Shown here: positions 16,963 to 25,511 of the stretch, in pieces
Numbering within the stretch: position 1 is the first letter of the stretch
Layout of the letters: each line of letters begins with the position of its first letter
Source: CANKHA01 sp963731585
GTDB lineage: Bacteria; Pseudomonadota; Alphaproteobacteria; Rhizobiales; Xanthobacteraceae
NCBI GenBank assembly: GCA_963731585.1
Contig: CAVSWC010000010.1
Span: 62,001-126,000, forward strand
Direction: 5' to 3'
DNA length: 64,000 bases
Program-made: the position numbers and the translations under genes
Notes under the pieces: model-generated
Database searches by the model: none
What the model saw: the letters and a program-made list of their open reading frames with translations, nothing else
What the model was told of the DNA's origin: nothing

Positions 16963-17667
16963 ATGAAAATTCTCAGTGCTTTAGCCGTCAAAGAGGTCGT
17001 GGAGCCGGCCTGCGAAGCCTTCGCGCAGGAAAGCGGTGAAACCTTCGACAATTTCTTTGCGCCGGTCGGCGCCTTGCAGAGCAGGATCGCTGCGGGTGAA
17101 ACCGGCGACATTGCGATTCTCATCCCGCCTGCGCTGGAGAAGCTGCAGCAAGAGGGCACGCTCACCGGCCGTTGGGATCTCGGCCGCGTCGGCATCGGGA
17201 TCGCCATTCGAAAAGACGCGCCGCGCCCGGACTTTTCGACGCCCGAAGCCTTCAAACAGATGCTGCTGAATGCGCGCTCGATTGCGCTTACCGATCCGGG
17301 TGTCGGCGGCACCGCCGGCATCTATCTCGCCGGCCTATTGGAGCGCATCGGCATTGCCGCGATCATCAAGCCCAAGGTGCAGTGGCAGAAGAACGGTTTC
17401 CTCACCGCGCGGGCCGTGGCGCAGGGTGACGCCGAGCTCGGCATGACGCAGATCAGCGAGATCGTGGCGGTCAAGGGCGCCGTCGTTGCCGGCCCGCTGC
17501 CCGAACCGTTGCAGGCGGTGACGACCTATTGCGCCGGTATCTTCACCGCCAGCAAGGCGCAGGACAGCGCGCGCGCCTTTATCGACAAGCTGCTCAGCCC
17601 CGCTCTGCACGAGCGCTGGAAAGCGGCGGGGTTTGAACTTCCTGGCGCTCAGGTGAAACCGGGGTGA
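16963..17667 (+). CDS. ModA-like periplasmic-binding-fold protein
   Basis: 234 residues from the ATG at 16963 (AGAAGGGA site upstream). The fold is that of molybdate/tungstate-type substrate-binding proteins: MKILSALAVKEVVEPACEAF at the N-terminus, FDNFFAPVGALQSRIAAGET, then ALTDPGVGGTAGIYLAGLLE and GAELGMTQ-like DAELGMTQISEIVAVKG. There is no signal peptide at this start, as with several Rhizobiales homologues, so export is uncertain. No ModB or ModC gene is adjacent. Ligand unknown; molybdate is not assured. Confidence 0.75.
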   Translation: MKILSALAVKEVVEPACEAFAQESGETFDNFFAPVGALQSRIAAGETGDIAILIPPALEKLQQEGTLTGRWDLGRVGIGIAIRKDAPRPDFSTPEAFKQMLLNARSIALTDPGVGGTAGIYLAGLLERIGIAAIIKPKVQWQKNGFLTARAVAQGDAELGMTQISEIVAVKGAVVAGPLPEPLQAVTTYCAGIFTASKAQDSARAFIDKLLSPALHERWKAAGFELPGAQVKPG

Positions 17668-17757
17668 CGAGCGCGCGGCCACTGCTGGGCGGACTTCGGC
17701 AGCGGCCGGCGCGGGCACGTTTGGTTTCAGCGCGCTGCGTTGGGACCGCAAAGAAAA

Positions 17758-17782
17758 GGGCCGGCGCGCAAAACGCCGGCCC
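17758..17782 (-). terminator. Intrinsic terminator of the outer-membrane protein gene
   Basis: Read on the minus strand: GGGCCGGCG, 7-base loop, CGCCGGCCC, immediately followed by TTTTCTTT. A strong GC stem plus T-tract, 54 bp after the stop of the outer-membrane protein gene, is a textbook Rho-independent terminator. Confidence 0.8.
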
Positions 17783-17835
17783 CTGCCGCCCCCCAAGTGG
17801 CGGACCTCAAGTGGGCCCGCCGAACCCCTGCTGTA

Positions 17836-19185
17836 TCAATTCCAACCGGCTCCGAAATTGTGTACCAGCGCGAAGCGGAACAGATGGAAATCGTGGTCGG
17901 CACGCAAGAGATCGCCACCGGAGTTCAACGTATTGCCTTTCCCAGGGCTGACGAAAAGATATTCCGTTCGCGACATCCAGCCCGGGATAAAGAACGGCGC
18001 CTCAATGCCGCCGCCGATGGTGCCGCCGCTCAGAGTTTTCGTGCTGGAGACAAGCGGTCCGCCGGCCCTCGCAGGTGATCCTTGAAAGCTGTCCTGCAGG
18101 TTCACCCAGGCAGCGCCCCCAGTGAGATAAAGCAGGGCGGCTCCGGTGCTGTAACCAACGCGCCCCCGCGCGGTCGCCACCCAGTTTGTGTCCACGCCGA
18201 GCGATGCGGGACTATCAAAGTAGTTGACGCTTCGGTCATCAATGCCGAGCCAGCTAAAATCGCCTTCGACGCCGACAACCCATTGTGGCGCCAGGTGCCA
18301 GTTGTAGCCGGCAATGCCGCCGGCGGTGAAGCCGGTGCCGTTATTATTGATATCGCCCGACCGCGAGGATGGATCGCTGCCCGCGGTAGAAGATCCAGCT
18401 GTGCCGCCGACGAGGCCCGCGTAGGCACCGGTCCAATTATACGAAGCCAGGACGGGTTGCGGGTTGTTACCGAACAGATAGTTCACTCCGAACTTCATAA
18501 GGTCATAACGGTGCTTCTCGACCCGCACCGCTCCGGGGGGGACAGCGGCACCCTCGCCGACATCCACGTAGAGCTGTTCAGCTTTCGCGGTCCAGTTACC
18601 GCCCAGTCGGGTTTCAATGCCGCTACCGATCACGAATCCGCCATTTGTTTCAGAACGGCTGACACGAGGGCCGCCAAGGCCCGTAAAATCGTTGACATCC
18701 GTGATATTCACCCAGGCCGCGCCGCCGGTGACATAGGTAAGCGTCGGGCCGGTGGTATAGCCGACCCTTCCGCGCACAGTGCCGATCCACGACGTTTTTG
18801 AATTGAGACCTTGGTCGGGGAAATAATCTGTGAAGGCCCGATCGAGGCCGAGATATCCGAAGTCGCCTTCCAGACCCACGACCCAGTTGGGATAGAGTTG
18901 ATAATTGTAACCCGCGGTCCCGCCGCCGGTGAATCCTTGTCCGATAAACTCTACATCGCCCGGGCCCGTGCGCCCGGTGGGGTCGTTCCCCTGTGACCGC
19001 TGCAGGCCAACGCCGGCGTAGAGGCCGAGGTAGAAACCTGTCCAGTCGGCTGCAGTAAGTGCTGCTATCGCCGCCGGCCTCGCTCTGATCTGGGCAGGCA
19101 AGTCCGCTGCCGAAAGAGCAGACGCGGTCAATGCGCTGATAGCCGCAATGAGCGCGACGTTCGTAATGGATCTGACTGCGCGCAT
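17836..19185 (-). CDS. Outer-membrane beta-barrel protein with two tandem Omp25/31-like barrels
   Basis: 449 residues from the ATG at 19185 (GGGCGGAG site). Signal peptide MRAVRSITNVALIAAISALT...ALSA. Two homologous halves follow: WTGFYLGLYAGVG...FTGGGTAGYNYQLYPNWVVG...ARGxVGY...TYVTGGAAWVNI (about residues 45-235), and WTGAYAGLVGGTAG...FTAGGIAGYNWHLAPQWVVG...LYLTGGAAWVNL (about 250-445). Each has the WTGxYxG start and GGAAW hallmark of the eight-stranded porin family of Rhizobiales. The second half ends FALVHNFGAGWN, not in a terminal aromatic. A single barrel is normally ~220 residues, so this is an internal duplication. Confidence 0.85.
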   Translation of the reverse strand: MRAVRSITNVALIAAISALTASALSAADLPAQIRARPAAIAALTAADWTGFYLGLYAGVGLQRSQGNDPTGRTGPGDVEFIGQGFTGGGTAGYNYQLYPNWVVGLEGDFGYLGLDRAFTDYFPDQGLNSKTSWIGTVRGRVGYTTGPTLTYVTGGAAWVNITDVNDFTGLGGPRVSRSETNGGFVIGSGIETRLGGNWTAKAEQLYVDVGEGAAVPPGAVRVEKHRYDLMKFGVNYLFGNNPQPVLASYNWTGAYAGLVGGTAGSSTAGSDPSSRSGDINNNGTGFTAGGIAGYNWHLAPQWVVGVEGDFSWLGIDDRSVNYFDSPASLGVDTNWVATARGRVGYSTGAALLYLTGGAAWVNLQDSFQGSPARAGGPLVSSTKTLSGGTIGGGIEAPFFIPGWMSRTEYLFVSPGKGNTLNSGGDLLRADHDFHLFRFALVHNFGAGWN

Positions 19186-19419
19186 GTCGCTCCGCCCTTG
19201 CACCATCCGGCGATGCCGGTTCAACCTTGATTGTTAGCGCATCGCTCGTCGGCCTACCGTCACCTTTTTGCCACAGATGGAGAAATCCTGTCGCGTGTGG
19301 ATGCAACCGCGCCTGTGTGCCTCGCTGGACAGCTTGGATGCTGGGTGGCAGAACGAACTAGGTGTGGCGGTTCAGAAGTTCGGGACATTAGACCGCGCAA
19401 CGACGGGCTCCACGCGACG

Positions 19420-19836
19420 ATGAAACGCTTCCTGCAGCTCTTCTTCACCTGGTGGAACGGCGCCACTTTCGGCACGCTGCTTTGGACGCGCCGCTACGGC
19501 GAGTTGGTCGGCGAAGATGAAACCGGCAATCGCTATTATCGAACCAAGGACGGCGCGGTCGATGCAAGCCTCGGCTTCGAGCGCCGCTGGGTGATTTACA
19601 ACGGCGATGCTGAAGCCTCCAGAATCCCGCCGTCCTGGCATGGCTGGATGCATCACACCGTGGACGTGCCGCCGACGCAGGAGAATTATCGGCCGAATGA
19701 ATGGGAAAAACCGCATCTGCCGAATCTCACCGGTACGCCCGCCGCCTATCGGCCGCCCGGCTCGACGCTTGCTGCCGGCCACCGGCCGAAGGCCACCGGC
19801 GACTACAAGGCCTGGGTGCCCGGCGACGGCTCGTGA
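19420..19836 (+). CDS. NADH:ubiquinone oxidoreductase accessory subunit, NDUFA12 family
   Basis: 138 residues. Start at 19420 begins MKRFLQLFFTWWNGATFGTL, the usual start; the frame is open upstream but not conserved in character. Motifs: WTRRYGELVGEDETGNRYY and PPSWHGWMHHTVDVPP, typical of NDUFA12/B17.2, the alphaproteobacterial-mitochondrial supernumerary complex I subunit on the matrix/cytoplasmic side. The gene order NDUFA12 - DUF2155 - aat is conserved in Rhizobiales. Confidence 0.92.
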   Translation: MKRFLQLFFTWWNGATFGTLLWTRRYGELVGEDETGNRYYRTKDGAVDASLGFERRWVIYNGDAEASRIPPSWHGWMHHTVDVPPTQENYRPNEWEKPHLPNLTGTPAAYRPPGSTLAAGHRPKATGDYKAWVPGDGS

Positions 19837-20030
19837 TCCACCTCAGTTTCGGCAGGCGGAGCAGTCGCCCTTTCCGGGCCGCATTCTCCGTGTTAACCGG
19901 GGCAAGCGCGCGATCAGCAAAAAGCCTGCCCCGGACTTGATCCGGGTGGTTACCGGTTTTGCGGAAAAGCAATCAAGCTTGCGCGGATTGCGTAGACTTA
20001 TCTGCGGCTCGCGCGCTAACTATTAAGGTG

Positions 20031-20078
20031 GTGCATGATCTTGTCGGCGAAAGGATTCCACTTCGCCGGATCGTGCAC
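20031..20078. repeat. 48-bp dispersed palindromic repeat, copy 1
   Basis: GTGCATGATC ... TTCCACTTCGCCGGATC ... GTGCAC. It shares the layout CATGATCTT(G/A)TCGGCGA...TTCC(C)ACTTCGCCGGATC with copies at 40817-40864 and 57835-57884. It lies just upstream of the DUF2155 start. The family matches the repeat common in Bradyrhizobium-group genomes. Confidence 0.75.
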
Positions 20079-20106
20079 TAAGCGCGTGATGCGCGGCGTG
20101 TGGCCA

Positions 20107-20958
20107 ATGTCCCGATTTTTCCTTCCCTTCATCCTGCTTGCCTTTATTGGCTTATCGCTCGCGGCGACGCCTGCGGGCGCGCAATTCGGCTCGATCTTTG
20201 GCAACGAGCCGCCGCGGCCGCCGCAAGCTGTGCCGGGCCGTCAACAACCGCAACAGCGTCTGGAAGATCCACCGCCGACCCTGCAGCCGCCGGGTGCTCC
20301 GAGCCGGCCGAGACAGCCGCAGGGCAATATCCAATCCCAGCCGCTGCCGCCGCCTCCAGGCGGCGCCGCTTCACCCGCCGTCACGCCGAACGCGCCGGCG
20401 CCAGCAGCCGGGGCATCACAGCCCGCGCAACGCCCGGGGCGCGGCGCGCCGCAGCAGCAACAACAGCAGCCGGTCGAGGCGGCGGTGCCGACCGATGAGG
20501 TCGCCACCCAACCGCCGGGCAACAAGGTGCCGAATCCCACCGGGGTGTTCGCCGGTCTGGACAAGATCACCGGCCGCATCACCAGCTTCGACGTGGCGAT
20601 CGACGAGACCGTACAGTTCGGCGCGCTGCAGGTCACGCCGCGCGCCTGCTATACGCGACCGCCGACCGAGACGCCGCATACCGACGCGTTCATCGAGGTG
20701 GACGAGGTGACGCTGCAAGGCGAAATCCGCCGGATCTATACCGGCTGGATGTTCGCGGCGAGCCCGGGACTGCATGCGGTGGAGCATCCGATCTATGATG
20801 TCTGGCTCACCAACTGCAAAGGCGGGGTGGTGGCCGAAGTGCAGCCTGAGCCGGAGCCGGCCCCGCGTGCGACGCGCCAGCAGCAGCAGCCCTCACAACA
20901 GCAAAGACAGCCGGCGCCGCAACAGCGGCGTGTCCCGCAGCAGCAACAACAATTCTGA
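20107..20958 (+). CDS. DUF2155-domain exported protein
   Basis: 283 residues from the ATG at 20107; the frame is open further upstream but that part is the dispersed repeat. Signal peptide MSRFFLPFILLAFIGLSLA...AGA. A long Pro/Gln-rich linker (residues ~25-150) precedes the DUF2155 domain (~155-245: FAGLDKITGRITSFDVAIDE, ACYTRPPTETPHTDAF, IYDVWLTNC), with two Cys likely to be paired. The C-terminus is Gln-rich (QQQQPSQQQRQPAPQQRR). Periplasmic; role unknown. Its position between NDUFA12 and aat is conserved. Confidence 0.88.
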   Translation: MSRFFLPFILLAFIGLSLAATPAGAQFGSIFGNEPPRPPQAVPGRQQPQQRLEDPPPTLQPPGAPSRPRQPQGNIQSQPLPPPPGGAASPAVTPNAPAPAAGASQPAQRPGRGAPQQQQQQPVEAAVPTDEVATQPPGNKVPNPTGVFAGLDKITGRITSFDVAIDETVQFGALQVTPRACYTRPPTETPHTDAFIEVDEVTLQGEIRRIYTGWMFAASPGLHAVEHPIYDVWLTNCKGGVVAEVQPEPEPAPRATRQQQQPSQQQRQPAPQQRRVPQQQQQF

Positions 20959-20959
20959 T

Positions 20960-21631
20960 TTAGTTGGAGCGGGCGTGCTGCAGCGCCTCCGCGCCGGACA
21001 CCCGCCGGTCGATCGGCAGCGCGGCGAAATCGGCTTGGCCGACCAGCGCCGCCTCCAGGTGTTTGTGATATTGGCGGCGCGTTATCTCGGTGGCGCCGAA
21101 CGTCTTCAGGTGATCGGTGATGTATTGCGTGTCGAGTAGCGCGAAGCCGCCGACGCGCAGCCGCGCCACCAAATGCACGAGCGCCACCTTGGAAGCATCG
21201 CGAGCGTGATGGAACATGCTCTCCCCGAAGAAGGCGCGGGCAAGACTCACGCCATAGAGGCCTCCAACGAGTTCATCTTGCTCGTATACCTCGATGCTGT
21301 GACAATGGCCGCGCTCATGCAGCTTGCGATATAGATTGAGGATACGGCTGTTGATCCAGGTGCGGCCGCGTCCCGGCTTGGGAGCCGCGCAACCCGCGAT
21401 CACCGCCTCGAAATTGCGATTGACCGCTACCGTGAAACGGTCGGACCGCACCGTGCGCGCGAGCCGGTCAGGCACATGGAAACGGTCGAGCGCAATGATG
21501 CCGCGCTGCTCGGGCTCGAACCAATGAAGCGCGTTGTCATACGCGTTCTCCGCCATCGGAAAGATCCCGCAGGCATAGGCCTTCAGCACAAACTCGGGTG
21601 TGATCTCGACGACGCTGTCGCGGCTGGCCAT
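20960..21631 (-). CDS. aat: Leucyl/phenylalanyl-tRNA--protein transferase
   Basis: Adds Leu or Phe from charged tRNA to N-terminal Arg/Lys, creating N-degrons that are recognised by ClpS for ClpAP. 223 residues, complete. Motifs: AYACGIFPMAENA, HWFEPEQRGIIALDRFHVP, TWINSRILNLYRKLHERGH, ELVGGLYGVSLARAFFGESMF and GGFALLDTQYITDHLKTFGA. It is convergent with the DUF2155 gene with almost no gap. The window also carries a clpS, so writer and reader of the same pathway are both present. Confidence 0.95.
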   Translation of the reverse strand: MASRDSVVEITPEFVLKAYACGIFPMAENAYDNALHWFEPEQRGIIALDRFHVPDRLARTVRSDRFTVAVNRNFEAVIAGCAAPKPGRGRTWINSRILNLYRKLHERGHCHSIEVYEQDELVGGLYGVSLARAFFGESMFHHARDASKVALVHLVARLRVGGFALLDTQYITDHLKTFGATEITRRQYHKHLEAALVGQADFAALPIDRRVSGAEALQHARSN

Positions 21632-21700
21632 AGCTACTCCTGCGGATACAGGGCTTTTACAACTTACGGCGCTGGCCGAAGAATGTGGAGCGCCTCTCTA

Positions 21701-21760
21701 TTAACCCGGCGCTAGGCATGAAGTCTTTATTTAACCCGGCGCTAGGGATGAAGTCTTTAA
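21701..21760. repeat. Tandem direct repeat, 2 x 30 bp, upstream of response regulator
   Basis: Two adjacent 30-bp units, 21701-21730 and 21731-21760, each starting TTAACCCGGCGCTAGG and continuing ATGAAGTCTTTA. They differ at two positions only (C/G at unit position 17 and T/A at position 30). They lie 70 bp before the response-regulator start. Could be a doubled regulator site or a recent slippage duplication. Confidence 0.85.
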
Positions 21761-21830
21761 ATTGGCGAAAGTTTGAAAACAAAAGCGCAGAGGAGCGTTC
21801 ACTACTCGGGACGAATGCGAGGAGGACCGT

Positions 21831-22220
21831 ATGGGGAAGATGCACCCGATACCGACTGACGCCACCATCCTGGTCGTGGAAGACGAAGCTCTGATTGGCG
21901 AAATGGTCGCCGAAGCGCTGCAAGAGCAGGGCTTCCACGTATTTGTGGCGTCGAACGGGCCCGACGCGCTGCGCTATGTCGAATCGGGAGCGGCGGTTGA
22001 TGCGCTGTTCACCGATATTCACCTGCCGGGGGGTATGACCGGTTCAGAACTGGCAAGCCGCGTGCGCTCGCTGCGGCCGGAGATGCCAATAGTCTATGCG
22101 TCCGGGCGGTGGCGTCCGACCGATCGCGAGCGGTTGGTGCCGCGCTCGGTGTTTCTGCCGAAGCCTTACGACCCGCGCGACGCGGGCAATCTGCTGATGC
22201 GGCTTGTCGCAACGCATTGA
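21831..22220 (+). CDS. Single-domain response regulator (receiver only)
   Basis: 129 residues with a GAGGAGG site before the ATG. CheY-like receiver fold: acidic pair in ILVVEDEALIGEMVAEAL, phosphoacceptor Asp in DALFTDIHLPGGMTG (~residue 62), Ser in PIVYASGRW in place of the usual Thr/Ser, and Lys in SVFLPKPYD (~113). No output domain, so it acts by protein contact or as a phosphate sink. No histidine kinase is adjacent. The upstream 30-bp tandem repeat may matter for expression. Confidence 0.9.
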   Translation: MGKMHPIPTDATILVVEDEALIGEMVAEALQEQGFHVFVASNGPDALRYVESGAAVDALFTDIHLPGGMTGSELASRVRSLRPEMPIVYASGRWRPTDRERLVPRSVFLPKPYDPRDAGNLLMRLVATH

Positions 22221-22235
22221 CCGGAACTGCCGCGT

Positions 22236-23590
22236 TCAGCTTTCCATCCCGCCGCCGGCGAGGAACTGCTCGAGCCAGTGAATGTGGTAGTCTCCATCGA
22301 TGATCGCCGGCTCCCGCACCAGCGCGCGGAACAGCGGCAGCGTGGTCTCGATCCCGTCCACTACCATTTCGTCGAGCGCGCGCTTGAGCCGCATCAGACA
22401 TTCCGGCCTGGTCTTGCCGTGTACGATCAGCTTGCCGACGAGGGAATCGTAATAAGGCGGGATGCTATAGCCCTGGTAGACCGCCGAATCGATGCGCACG
22501 CCGAGGCCGCCGGGTGCGTGATAGTGCAGGATTTTGCCGGGCGAGGGGCGGAAGGAAACCGGGTTTTCCGCATTGATGCGGCATTCGATCGAGTGGCCGT
22601 GGAATTTCACATCATTCTGCGTCAAGGGGAGCTCGCCGCCGGCCGCGACGCGGATCTGCTCCAGCACCAGGTCGATGTCGGTGATCATCTCGGTCACCGG
22701 ATGTTCGACCTGAATGCGGGTATTCATCTCGATGAAATAGAACTGGCCGTCCTCGTAGAGGAATTCAACCGTGCCGACGCCGAGATAATTCAGTTTGCGC
22801 ATGGCGGCGGCGACGGTTTCCCCGATCGCATCGCGCGCGGGCACGTTCAGCGCGGGCGAGGGGCCTTCCTCCCACACCTTCTGGTGCCGGCGCTGCAGCG
22901 AGCAGTCGCGCTCGCCCAGATGGATGGCGTTGCCGCGGCCATCGCCCAGCACCTGGATCTCGATGTGACGCGGCTTCTGCAGATATTTTTCCAGATAGAC
23001 GGCGTCGTCACCGAAAGCAGCCAGCGCCTCGGAACGCGCGGTGGAGAGTGCGGTGGAAAGCTCGGCTTCGCTATGCGCCACCTTCATGCCGCGCCCGCCG
23101 CCGCCGGCCGCAGCCTTCGACTAGCATCGGGAAAGCCGATCTGGCGGCCGATCGCGAGCGCCTCGCCGTCGGTCTTCACGCCGCCCTCGGAGCCGGGCAC
23201 CACCGGGATGCCAAGCCGCTTGGCGGTGCGCTTGGCCTCGATCTTGTCGCCCATCAGGCGGATGTGCTCGGGCTTCGGCCCGATGAAATGCACGTTGTGC
23301 TCACCGAGGATTTCGGCAAAGCGCGCGTTCTCCGACAGAAAGCCGTAGCCGGGATGCACGGCGTCGGCGCCGGTGATTTCGGCGGCGGCCAGCAAGGCGG
23401 GAATGTTGAGATAGCTGTCGCGCGCCGGCGGCGGGCCGATGCAGACGCTTTCGTCGGCGAGCCGCACATGCATCGCGTCGGCGTCGGCGGTGGAATGCAC
23501 CGCCACGGTGGCGATGCCCAGCTCCTTGCAGGCGCGCAACACGCGCAGCGCGATCTCGCCGCGGTTGGCGATCAGGATTTTGTCGAACAT
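22236..23590 (-). CDS. accC: Acetyl-CoA carboxylase, biotin carboxylase subunit (frameshifted in this read)
   Basis: ATP-dependent carboxylation of biotin on AccB, first step of malonyl-CoA synthesis. Start at 23590: MFDKILIANRGEIALRVLRA. ATP-grasp features: HPGYGFLSENARFAE, KIEAKRTAKRLGIPVVPG, the Gly-rich loop, and ERDCSLQRRHQKVWEE, FIEMNTRIQVEHPVTE. Around 23105-23130 two extra bases (one before the loop, one G in GTC-g-AAG) disrupt GFP(M)LVKAAAGGGGRGMKV; removing them gives about 451 residues, the family size. Preceded by accB and aroQ in one minus-strand operon. Confidence 0.92.
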
Positions 23591-23627
23591 TAGAACCGCG
23601 CGCCGGCGCGGCTTGTCACGGGCGCCG

Positions 23628-24122
23628 TCACTCGATGATCATCAGCGGCTCGCCGAACTCCACCGGCCGGCCGTCCTCGATCAGGATCTGGATCACGGTG
23701 CCGGCGCGCGGCGCCGGGATCTGGTTCATCGTCTTCATCGCCTCGACGATCAGCAGGGTCTGGCCGGCCTGCACCTTGCTGCCGACTATCGACAAACGGC
23801 CGCGCGCCCGGCTCGGGCGCGAGATAGGCGGTGCCGACCATCGGCGAGGCGACGACGCCGGGATGCTTGGCGGGATCGGGCGCCGCCGCGGAGGTGATGC
23901 CGGCGGGAGCGACCATCGGCGGCCGCGGCCGACAGCGGCGACATCGGCGCCGCAGCGATGATCTGGCCGCCGCGCGCGACACGCACGCGCAGGCCCGGAC
24001 TGTTCGATCTCGATTTCGGTCAGGCCGGTTTCTTCGAGCAGCGCGGAGAGCTCGCGGATCAGTTCCTTGTCCACGGCGGACTTGGCTTCGGACGCGGATT
24101 TGTCCTTCGGCGTAGAGGCCAC
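23628..24122 (-). CDS. accB: Biotin carboxyl carrier protein of acetyl-CoA carboxylase (frameshifted in this read)
   Basis: Carries biotin between AccC and the carboxyltransferase. N-terminus MASTPKDKSASEAKSAVDKE, then LIRELSALLEETGLTEIEIE. The middle is broken by shifts near 24000, 23930 and 23810; hopping frames recovers LRVRVARGGQIIAAAP, MVAPAGITSAAAPDPAKHPG and SPMVGTAYLAPEPGARPFVD. An extra A before GTCGGCAGC explains the last one. The C-terminal biotinyl domain VGSKVQAGQTLLIVEAMKTM contains the EAMKxM biotinylation Lys. Ends 38 bp before accC. Confidence 0.9.
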   Translation of the reverse strand: MASTPKDKSASEAKSAVDKELIRELSALLEETGLTEIEIEQSGPARACRARRPDHRCGADVAAVGRGRRWSLPPASPPRRRPIPPSIPASSPRRWSAPPISRPSRARGRLSIVGSKVQAGQTLLIVEAMKTMNQIPAPRAGTVIQILIEDGRPVEFGEPLMIIE

Positions 24123-24125
24123 TGT

Positions 24126-24582
24126 TCAACTCTTCTTCTTGGCACCGGCGATGGCGGCGAGACCGGCGATCGCCAGCGCATAGCCGTCGATCCCGAAGCC
24201 GCACAGGCTCGCCTTGGCGGCCATGGCGACGAAGGAATGATGACGGAAGCTTTCGCGCGCATGGATATTGGTGATGTGCACTTCGATCACCGGCGTATTC
24301 GCCGCCAGGAGCGCGTCGTGAATCGATACCGATGAATGAGTATAGCCGGCGGCGTTGATGATGATACCGGCGGCCTTGTTGCCGCGCGCCTCGTGGATCC
24401 AGTCGATCAGCTCGCCTTCGCGGTTCGACTGGCGGAATTCGATGGTGAAGCCGTGCGCCTGCGGCGGTCTTGCGGCACAGGGCCTCCACATCCTTCAGCG
24501 TCGCGCGCCCATACTTCTCCGGCTCTCGCGTTCCGAGCAGGTTCAGATTAGGGCCGTTGAGGATGTAGATGGTTTTGGCCAT
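24126..24582 (-). CDS. aroQ: Type II 3-dehydroquinate dehydratase (frameshifted in this read)
   Basis: Shikimate pathway: 3-dehydroquinate to 3-dehydroshikimate. Start at 24582, MAKTIYILNGPNLNLLGTRE, with the N-terminal catalytic Tyr/Asn/Arg region. An extra G near 24468 (in TAA-g-AHGF) breaks the frame. The second part has FRQSNREGELIDWIHEA, IIINAAGYTHSSVSIHDALL and PVIEVHITNIHARESFRHHS with the catalytic His and substrate-binding residues. Restored length ~151. It sits between the DsbA-like gene and accB, the normal order in the group. Confidence 0.92.
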
Positions 24583-24731
24583 GACTGATTATCGGCAATT
24601 TCGGCGCGGCCTCAGGAACAACAGGCGCGCAGGCCGTGCTTTTATAAGTGGCTGCGCGCGCAAGGGGAAGCCGGAACGGAACGAACCGGGTCCATTTATC
24701 GATAAAGTCGCTGGCGATCTGTTGCTGGAGC

Positions 24732-25504
24732 TCAACAGGTGGCTTTTCCGCAACGGGCGGCGTTGACCTTCTGCTGTCAGATTCGCCAGCCCGACCGCGC
24801 CGATCACGACCTCCGAACCAATCACATAGCTCGGCGTCCCGCTGAGGCCGAGCGCGTCGGCAAGCTTGAAGCTTTCTTCGAGGGTCGCCTTCGGCTCGTC
24901 GCTGGCCACGTCCTTTTCCAGCCGGCTCATGTCGAAGCCGGCGTCCTTGGCGGCCGACGAGCGCCTGCGCCCGGCCGATGGAGCCCCGGTTGCCGAGCAG
25001 CTTCTGATGGAAGTCGAGGTATTTTTTGCCGGTCGAATCCTGCATGCGCGCCGCGACCGAAATCCGCGCGGCCTCGACCGAGGCCTCGCCCAGCACCGGG
25101 AATTCCTTCAGCACGACCCTGCAGCTTCGGGTCGGCCTTCATCAGCTCGAGCATGTCGGAGAGCGCGCGTTTGCAGTAGCCGCAGTTGTAATCGAAGAAC
25201 TCGACCATGGTGACGTCGCCCTTGCGGGTTGCCGAGCACGACCTGCCGCTTGGAATTAAACAGCGCCTCCGCGTGATCCTTCACCGCGCTTTGATGCTTG
25301 GCGGCCTCGGCGGCGGCCTGGCGCTTCTCCAATTCGCATATAGGCTTCCTGCAGCACCTCGGGATTTTTGACGAGATAGTCCTTTACGATGCCTTCGATC
25401 TCGTTGCGCTGGGCGGGAGAGATGCTCTGGGCGGCCGCCGGCAGCACAAGCACCGCGAGCAGGAAGGCCGCGGTGGCGGCGAACAAGCGCAGGAGCGATG
25501 TCAT
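24732..25504 (-). CDS. DsbA-family thiol:disulfide oxidoreductase (five frameshifts in this read)
   Basis: Exported thioredoxin-fold protein. Start at 25504: signal peptide MTSLLRLFAATAAFLLAVLV...AAA, then QSISPAQRNEIEGIVKDYLV. Removing single extra bases near 25322 (a), 25225 (g), 25117 (g), 24953 (c) and 24782 (a) joins LEKRQAAAEAAKHQSAVKD, VTMVEFFDYNCGYCKRALSD, VVLKEFPVLGEASVEAARIS, MSRLEKDVASDEPKATLEES and GLSGTPSYVIGSEVVIGAVG to a C-terminus QQKVNAARCGKATC. The CGYC motif is the redox site. The restored protein is ~256 residues. Its operon partners are the M48 protease upstream and aroQ downstream. Confidence 0.85.
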
Positions 25505-25511
25505 GAGCGGT

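Noticed and set aside
23084..23590. accC as a genuine pseudogene
   Set aside because: Essential gene, both halves full of conserved motifs; removal of two bases restores the Gly-rich loop exactly.
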